Origin: Multifurca ochricompacta
Taxonomy: Eukaryota > Basidiomycota > Agaricomycetes > Russulales > Russulaceae
DNA length: 64,000 bases
Direction: 5' to 3'
Assembly: GCA_022496185.1 (NCBI GenBank)
Contig: WTXG01000029.1
Coordinates: forward strand, 248,001 to 312,000
The notes under the pieces are model-generated. The model was not told the DNA's origin. It searched no databases and saw only the letters and a program-made list of their open reading frames with translations. This document shows positions 57,950 to 64,000 of this stretch, piece by piece. The position numbers and the translations under genes were made by a program. Positions within the stretch are counted from its first letter, which is position 1. Each line of letters starts with the position of its first letter.

Positions 57950-60588
57950 TAAAGCTGCCAAGGGTGTGACCTGTTTCTGTCTGGAGTGCATGCCATTCAG
58001 GCCAAGTGGAGAGGGAGCAGCGGGCTTGAATGATGTAATGAAATCCACCAGCAGGAGGCATGTGCATGGTGTCGATATAGGCTTTTTGGAAGAGGGGTGC
58101 TGGAGGAGTGATGGTGGGAGGGATTTGGACCTTGGTTACTTGACGGAGTTGGCAATTGTGGCATGTCTTGATGAACCATTTGATGTCGGCATCAAGGGAG
58201 GGCCACCAGAATCAATCCATGATGAAGCATCGAGTTGAATAAACGCCTTTGTGTCCTAAGTCATCATGTGCTGAGCGAACGATGGCAAGGTGTTGGGATG
58301 GGGTAATGTATAGTTGATGTTGACTAAGACCGTTGCATCGCCAGAGTCGACTGTTGAGTAAAAAGAACTTGCGCATTTTCTTCAAAAGCCTCTCCAAGTC
58401 ACTAGTGCTAAGTCCTTCTGGTAGTTTGAGGGTGGCCAAGTAGTGTTGGATCCGGAGCATGTCAGCGTCGGCATCTATAGATTGGGCAGAAGAGGGGAAG
58501 TCAAGGGATGAGGTGGAAGAATGTGTATTCACGTTGAGCACTGAGGTCAGAGGGATGCCTAGACGAGTCCATAGCCTGCTAGCCCAAGTAGTTAACCAGA
58601 CATCGAGGCAGAGTTTACTGTCGATCCAGTCTTCAGGGTCTTCGTCATCTATGTCTTCTCCTTCTGCCGGTTCTCATCTTGATAAGCCGTCGGGACCACG
58701 ATGCTTCTGAGCCGGGACATGAACTAATTTGAAGGTAAAAAGGAGGATTGCAGCTATCCACCTGTTGATGGCGGCGTTGGGTTGAATGTTGGGGTTGGCA
58801 ATCATACCTTTGATGAATTGAGCATCCATTTCTACTATTAAATTGTGGATGCTGACGAGGTGAAGACGTAGAGCACAAAGGGCTTGAAAAAGACCATATA
58901 GTTCGAGCTTTGCTTGAGAGTACCAAGCTTCCCATTCATTCCATGAGATAGAACCGAACCTAACAGGGCGACGCTTGCTGTCAGCACAGTCCTGAGAAAG
59001 AATCCAACCTACTCCACACCAGGATGAGTCAATGGAAAGGTAAACTGTGCAGTTGGAAGAGTAATCAATGGGAATGAGGGCCGAGGAGTGGATGATCGCG
59101 TTTTTGAGGGCTTCCATGGCTTGTGTGTGTCGCTCATCCCAAGAGAAGGCTTGTCCTTTGCGAGTGAGGTCGACCAGAGGGCGTGCGATGGCTGAATAGT
59201 TCTTGATCCAGACACGCATGTAGCCAGTGATACCTAGGAAGGCATGGACGTCAGTGAGGGACTTGCATGGAGGCCAGTTGTGGATCTTGGCGATTTTTGA
59301 GTTGTTGGGAACACAGCCCTTGTAAGTGCACTTGTGGCCTAGGATAACAACCTCAGGAACTGCAATAAAGAGTTTAGTGGCAGAAACAGTCAAGCCTGCA
59401 TGTTGGAGGTGATGAAGGATACAATGAACGTCATTGAGGTGATCCCAGATAAATTTTCATATTCCCGCATTGTCAGGAATGGTCTCAAAGCTGCCATCGG
59501 GGGTCTCATAACAAGAGGGCGGGCCTTTGATGCTGCAGTCGTCCATGAAGGGCCAGGCGATGTTGGGAATTTCAGGCTCGAGGAGGAACTTGACGTCTTC
59601 ATGAAATATTGCGATTGCGTTGGTCCAACCTTGAGGGAGGCAAGTGAGGCGTACAGCACTGATTGGGGATTGTATGGTAGTGAGGTCGCGGGATGAGATA
59701 TCTAAAGTGCAATGGTCATAGCCCACAAAGAGATTGAGCATACTATAACATGACCTTCCTGCCATAGCTTCAATCAACTGTTCTGCTAGCAGTGGAACTC
59801 CTGAATTGCGAATAGTGACAGCGTTGAGGGGCTGGAGGTCGTGTACTAGTTGAAGGGCCCCACTTTTCTTCTTGATGCAGAACCATCTTGATCGATACGA
59901 TGCATCAGAATGCTTGTAAATGCCGGCTGCAAACTTGTCCTTGAATATTTGTATAACTTCATCGATGATGCCAGAGGGGACGGGGATATTGCGATGGATC
60001 CATGGGACATGCTCGATGACTGGGATCTTGATGGGGGCAAAGTAATCTTTGCGAAACCTTCCTTTTTCTTCTTTGGTCCAGGCTAGCCCAAGTTCATTGA
60101 CTTTGAGGATGTGTTGCAGTAGCTTGAGTTCTTCTGGCCAGAGGAAACGGTAGTGGTCAAGATCTAGAGCATCTAAGCATTCTTGTGTCAGACATGTACT
60201 GGAGACAAATTGTGGTGGCTGTGTAGGCAAGGAAGGAAGTGAGAGTAGGGGATCAGAGGGAATGCAGCAGATGGTGCGGAAGTCTTCAGGAAGGGATGTG
60301 GGGACTGGCCGGACCTTTTTAGAGACTTTCTTGTATGGGAATGCAGATACATAATTTGCAGGGACTTGAGTGTTGTAATGAAAGGGGTGAAGAGTGTCAA
60401 CACGAGGGGGAGAAATTAGAGTAGCCAAAGCGAGAGTGCCAACTGAGTCTTCTTGGGACTTGCGCGCTCGGGAGGTGATAGTCTCGGCTCTTGCTGGGTC
60501 CTGAGGGTCTTGAATGCGGACTTTGACTCGTCCATCTGGGTGATCTTCAAGGTGGCATAGGAGAAGGTGGTGGAATGGTCGACCACAT
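57950..60588 (-). pseudogene. gypsy-2 pol: protease end, RT, RNase H, integrase N-part
   Basis: One continuous minus-strand frame from 60588. It has GRPFHHLLLCHLEDHPDGRV (protease end), RT motifs YRSRWFCIKKKSG, LTCLPQGWTNA and the catalytic WPFMDDCSIKG, then RNase H-like ELYGLFQALCALRLH, and the integrase zinc region GHKGVYSTRCF...TCHNC plus AYIDTMH with the first catalytic Asp. It is interrupted only by TGA at 59457-59459, 58674-58676 and 58212-58214, each where Arg (CGA) fits the context. The segment ends at the copia target duplication and continues at 51563. Confidence 0.88.
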
Positions 60589-60916
60589 CAGGAAAATGAC
60601 ATTTGCTAGAATGACTAGAATGACTAGAATGGATGGAATGGCTAGGGCACCAGATTGTATTTACTATATGTGGGAATAGCAGTGCTTTTTGTTTTTTTTT
60701 GGATCGATTCTATTATGCGCTTGCAGGACGGTGCCCAATTGCGCAGCCACATCAGGGTACAATGTAGCAACTAATTACTACAAACAATGGGGAGTTGACA
60801 CCAAGTCATGGTGGAAAACCCATAAGGAAAAACCAAAGTAGTGTTCTAAAGTAGAGAGGCCACAGGAAAAAAAAGAGGCCGTTCAACAAAGCCAGAGAGA
60901 AAAAGGAACTTACTGG

Positions 60917-61312
60917 TCACCAAATTCCCCCCAAATCAGGCTGGCTCATGAGGGTGAAGGGAGGTAACAGGCTTGGGGAAGGCCCGCATGTCCTGGAAGA
61001 ACTCCAGCAGGAAGTCACCCAAGCTTGAGTGTACAAGGGGCATTCAAGGAGGACATGCACAAATGTCACCAAGGAAGTGTTGTTGCAGGGGCAGGTGTGA
61101 GAGGAGACTGGGAGGGAGGGGTGAAAGCGCTCCTGGTATTCAGCAAGAAAGGCATGGCCTGTGGCGAGGCACATGGCAGTGGAGCAGGTGTGACGTGTGA
61201 AAGGGACCTCATGCTTCTTAGTAGGTGCTGTCCAAAGGGGATGATTAGACCCATCTGGGAATAGCAGTGCGCATGCAGCATGAATTGATACCAGAGATGC
61301 CGGGCCAGACAA
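60917..61312 (-). mobile_element. C-terminal fragment resembling LINE / RNase H-type ORF
   Basis: Minus-strand frame with TGHAFLAEYQERF, then CPCNNTSLVTFVHVLLECPLY. This follows the Cys-rich tail (TGHAxxGEYxxRF...CPCG...HILxECPxY) of fungal non-LTR retrotransposon ORF2 proteins. No RT core is seen nearby. It lies inside the 2260-bp element, either captured or inserted earlier. Confidence 0.5.
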
Positions 61313-62840
61313 ACTATCATACTTCCAATACGCATATTCTAATAAGGCAGACTACCACATAGTTTAGAACCTATCATGAGTCTGTGAAATTTAATGGTAA
61401 TGGATCACTACCATAAATTTGCATGAGATATGCTGCTCATAAGAATGCACCCAGATGCGCAACAGTCTGAATGGCCACAAATTTATTGAGAAAGGCCAGT
61501 AGCTACCACATTGGTGGGACTGGACAGCCAGGCTCGATTAGATCATTCAAAGTGAGTCAGATAACCGATTCAGAGACAATTACACACTGCATGCACAATA
61601 TGTTCCTTCAAATCTTGTCACAAGTAAATAGTATTATTTTTTCTCTCTTTATTTCACACTCTTTTTTTTGGTTTTAAAGGACTATTTTCTGTAAGCATTC
61701 ACTTCAGTTTTGACAACATTAACATTACTTTATCTTATCTGCTGTGTAAATAAAAGATAATAATAATAATAATAATTATTATATAGTTCCCCTTATCTGC
61801 ACTCATTTGCCATTGAGTGTGAGTGTGGGAACTACATTTTCCATGCCGCACGCACAATTCTCACTCCACACTCCAATCAAAAAGCTGTCTTCCCCGCATC
61901 GTCTTCACATTTATCCTTCTCCTTTTCCCTCTCACAATCTCCCTCTCCCTCTTCCTCCATCTCTCTCTTTTGCGGCCAAGTTACTCATGCTCACCATGTC
62001 ACTTCCTTCCATGACAGGATCTTTTCTCTTTATTGAGGGCTAGATGCAGAAAGGTAAATATAAGCTCTTTTTTCCTTCTATTGCTGACAACTTTTTAACT
62101 TTGAACTTAGTCAAGTTGACCATGTGGGTGTCATGAAGAGAGGTGAGGCTCTACTATTTCATCTTTCCAGCAACATTGTCATACTTGTATGCAGTGTGTT
62201 TGGTGTTCTCTTGCCTGTGAGCAGTTGTTGACTTGTCGCACTTGGTATGCCCTTCCTATTTCATTCTTGAGTTGCTCTCTCTTACTCTCATTACCATTTT
62301 CCCAGGAAGATGGTGTTCTTGAGCCCATCCTGATGTTCTCTTTGGGCTATGGTGTGCTGTTCATTCTCTCTGTGTGTGCCCTTTTGTTGCTAGGCCCTTC
62401 TACTTTGGTCACTTATATCAGACCAGGAGCTGTCATCTTTTAAATGCTGTTTGGTGAAACACTTGCGATGGACACAACATTAGTAAGTCTTCTGTGTTCA
62501 TCTGATCTGCTGGGAGCTAATATCTTTTTTTTTCACTTTGGCATTTCCACGACTCTGTGTTTCCACAACTCCCAGGACCCTGGTTGTATATGTCCCCTTT
62601 AGTCTAATTTGTATTAGTATAAATATTATAATAGATTTATATTTTTAATGTGAAAATCGGAGTAAGAAAAAAATAAAAGTGAATCCAGAAAAGGTAAGAG
62701 AAGTAGCTCTACTTCTGAAAAGTAGCTCTACATTTGAAAAGTGGCTCTAAGCATCCAGACAAGCCCGCTAGAGCTAACGGAGAATCCAGATTGCTGGATT
62801 GGCTGGAATGGCTAGCACTAGCCAATCCAGCAAAATGTCA
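61313..62840. other. Non-coding interior of the 2260-bp element
   Basis: Contains an (AAT)n tract at about 61757-61780 and CT-rich stretches at 61900-61975. A possible 84-codon hydrophobic ORF (62189-62443, plus strand) has no recognised relatives and is not called. Confidence 0.5.
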
Positions 62841-62848
62841 TTTTCCTG

Positions 62849-63864
62849 ATGCAAGCAGGAGACAGAAAGGGGCGTGTTCCACAATATGTGCATGGACCTT
62901 GAAGTTGATATTGCCAAGTTGCATAGCTAAGTTCTCAGCACAGCCTAGAGTCTCGTTCATCCATCCATTCACGCCTTCCATGTTGAGTTGGTTGTTTGGA
63001 TTGATGCGCACACCTGCTTCCTGAGCTAGATCTTTTCTCATAACCACTATCTGAGATCCTTGGTCCAGTACTCCAGCTTCAGAAATGATGCTGTTGACTA
63101 AGATATCCACTTCCCTGAGAGGTAGCAAGAATTTGGGTGTATGGTGAGAGACGAGCTCCAAGACTGAGACTGAAGCCTCTTGAGTTGTACCTGGGGTCTC
63201 TTCGATCCAGTTAGTCTCTACTCACCGGGTACGTAGCTTTTCAACCATTTCCTTTCGAATGGCAGGACTAGCAGCAAGAACGTGAGCTGGTGTCGTAAGG
63301 GAGAGTTTTCCTGCCATGAGCCAGTTTTGGAGTTCCGTCACAAGCTGTTGATCTTCTATGGAAGACTGGTATCAGTATTGTTGGTTAGAACGTGTGACTG
63401 AGGGATCGGAGGGTAGAGCAGGGTTAGAGGTGGAGGCAGAGGTAATCGGGGCGGCAGCAGGAACTTTAGGTGGATGGTCGACAACTGTGGCAGGTACAAC
63501 TGGATTGGCAGATTTTGATGTGGCTGGTGAGACTAGTTCTTGCATTTTCGAAGCTTTTGCTTGTCTCTTCTTTCTCTCCATGACAAATACTTGAAATATG
63601 TCAGTGCCATCATCATCACCATCTGACTCCAAGGGGCATGGGTCTGGTTCTGTTACTTCAACAATGTGTGCCACCATCGTGGGTTGGATACAGAAGGTTT
63701 GGATGGCCAGAGTCTGGTGAGGGGGAGGATCACATGAGAAGGTCGTGGTGGAGGGATTGCTGGGCTTGGCTAGCCATTCGTCTATGCTGGCCTGAAGTCC
63801 TTGATTCGTGTTGCCCATTGGGACTTGCTGTCCATTGGGCAGACAAATGTGGTTGTTGACTATT
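62849..63864 (-). pseudogene. gypsy-2 gag C-part and protease
   Basis: Minus-strand frame from the LTR at 63865: a gag-like NNHICLPNGQQVP...LQASIDEWLA stretch, a Pro/Ala-rich segment, LTTPAHVLAASPAIRKE, then a retroviral-type protease: LREVDILVNSIISEAGVLDQ with active-site-like DQGSQIVV, ending VEHAPFCLLLA at the transposon insertion. Interrupted only by TGA at 63372-63374 and 63222-63224, both at positions suiting Arg (CGA). The variant DQG/DxG active site is typical of this basidiomycete gypsy group as I know it, not proven here. Confidence 0.75.
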
Positions 63865-64000
63865 TGTTACACCCAGTGCGGGATGTTCCACACAACTTGT
63901 GTGACAGCGCGGTTCGTGAGTTTAGATAAGGGACCAATCGGATCCCTTGGAGTTGAGCATGGTGAGTCAAAGTCAAGGAGGCTGTACTCCTAGACAATGG
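63865..64000. repeat. Partial LTR related to the gypsy-1 LTR, cut by window end
   Basis: Starts TGTTACACCCAGTGCGGGAT; related to the gypsy-1 LTR (TGTTACGTCCGGTGTGAGAC) with shared blocks such as GACAGC.C.GTTCGTG and CTTGGAGTT. It interrupts the gypsy-2 gag frame, so it is likely a separate inserted element rather than the gypsy-2 5' LTR, whose family starts TGTAAGG. Confidence 0.65.

Larger units (their letters stand above)
60589..62848. mobile_element. 2260-bp inverted-repeat element with AT target duplication
   Basis: Left end CAGGAAAATGACATTTG and right end CAAAATGTCATTTTCCTG are inverted, with AT on both sides (60587-60588 and 62849-62850). Taking it out with one AT restores the gypsy-2 frame (LLLA-CGRPFHHL), so the insertion is precise. 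Both subterminal regions carry GGAATGGCTAG/CTAGCCAATCC-type repeats. No transposase was recognised, so it is probably non-autonomous. Superfamily open. Confidence 0.8.
40577..64000 (-). mobile_element. gypsy-2: old Ty3/gypsy element carrying nested insertions
   Basis: Outer boundary on the left is the LTR end at 40577 against the B3 flank; the right side is off the window. Its own parts are 40577-41030 and 50644-50706 (3' LTR), 50741-51563, 57950-60588 and 62849-63864 (coding). Everything else is inserted: the 525-bp element with hAT-like and gypsy-1 inside, copia, the 2260-bp element, and an LTR at 63865. The joined coding parts form one frame, apart from seven TGA codons. Confidence 0.7.

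Noticed and set aside
62189..62443. 84-codon hydrophobic ORF inside the 2260-bp element
   Set aside because: No recognised homologue and no supporting context; open frames of this length occur by chance.
50741..63864. TGA read as an amino acid (recoding) in gypsy-2
   Set aside because: Hexokinase, B-type CHAT genes and the oxidase end with TGA in normal positions, so TGA is a stop here. CGA to TGA mutation explains the pattern.
63865..64000. 5' LTR of gypsy-2
   Set aside because: The gag frame runs up to it without a start region, and its sequence belongs with the gypsy-1 LTR, whereas the gypsy-2 LTR starts TGTAAGG.
1..64000. CRISPR arrays, operons, ribosome binding sites, rRNA or tRNA genes
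   Set aside because: The sequence is eukaryotic with spliced genes; no array-like spaced repeats and no tRNA or rRNA sequence were recognised by eye.

Overview
The window looks like a chromosome segment from a basidiomycete fungus, most likely an Agaricomycete. Genes are dense in short GT-AG introns (about 50-100 nt), there is a fungal hexokinase and a Zn2Cys6 regulator, and a tandem family of TPR-CHAT proteins of the kind expanded in mushrooms sits beside chromovirus-type Ty3/gypsy and Ty1/copia retrotransposons.

Layout. 53-1765: protein with a C-terminal Zn2Cys6 cluster. About 1.8-3.1 kb: microsatellites and one doubtful small gene. 3600-6040: twelve-exon hexokinase. 7922-9493: damaged gene ending in zinc fingers. 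9.5-11.8 kb: repeats, including a LINE reverse-transcriptase scrap. 11.8-40.6 kb: a TPR-CHAT array that reads as three A-B units: A1 (12087-15348) + B1 (16631-19880); A2 (26371-29628) + B2 (30960-34195); A3 remnant (35247-35772) + B3 (37110-40376). A1 to A2 and B1 to B2 are both about 14.3 kb apart, so the A-B pair was copied as a block. Only A1 and B3 are uninterrupted. Between B1 and A2 lie LTR-type repeats, a 0.7 kb partial copy of the zinc-finger gene, and a ten-exon FAD-linked (berberine-bridge type) oxidase on the minus strand.

40577 to the window end is one old Ty3/gypsy element on the minus strand (here 'gypsy-2') carrying other elements inside it. Its 3' LTR holds a 525-bp inverted-repeat element (4-bp target duplication). 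That element holds a hAT-like element (8-bp duplication), which holds a young gypsy element ('gypsy-1', 41636-49089, 578-bp LTRs, 5-bp duplication). Its integrase is split by a copia element (51564-57949, 402-bp LTRs, 5-bp duplication). Its protease/RT junction is split by a 2260-bp inverted-repeat element (2-bp AT duplication), and its gag is interrupted at 63865 by another LTR that runs off the window. LTRs of the gypsy-2 family also lie just upstream of B1, B2 and B3.

Two kinds of damage run through the window. The gypsy-2 reading frame is broken only by in-frame TGA codons, each where Arg (CGA) fits the context, which suggests C-to-T change at CpG. In contrast, the hexokinase, the oxidase, the young copia element, gypsy-1 and several CHAT copies are broken by one-base losses, many in homopolymers. 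That pattern may be residual assembly error, so pseudogene calls resting on one lesion are provisional.
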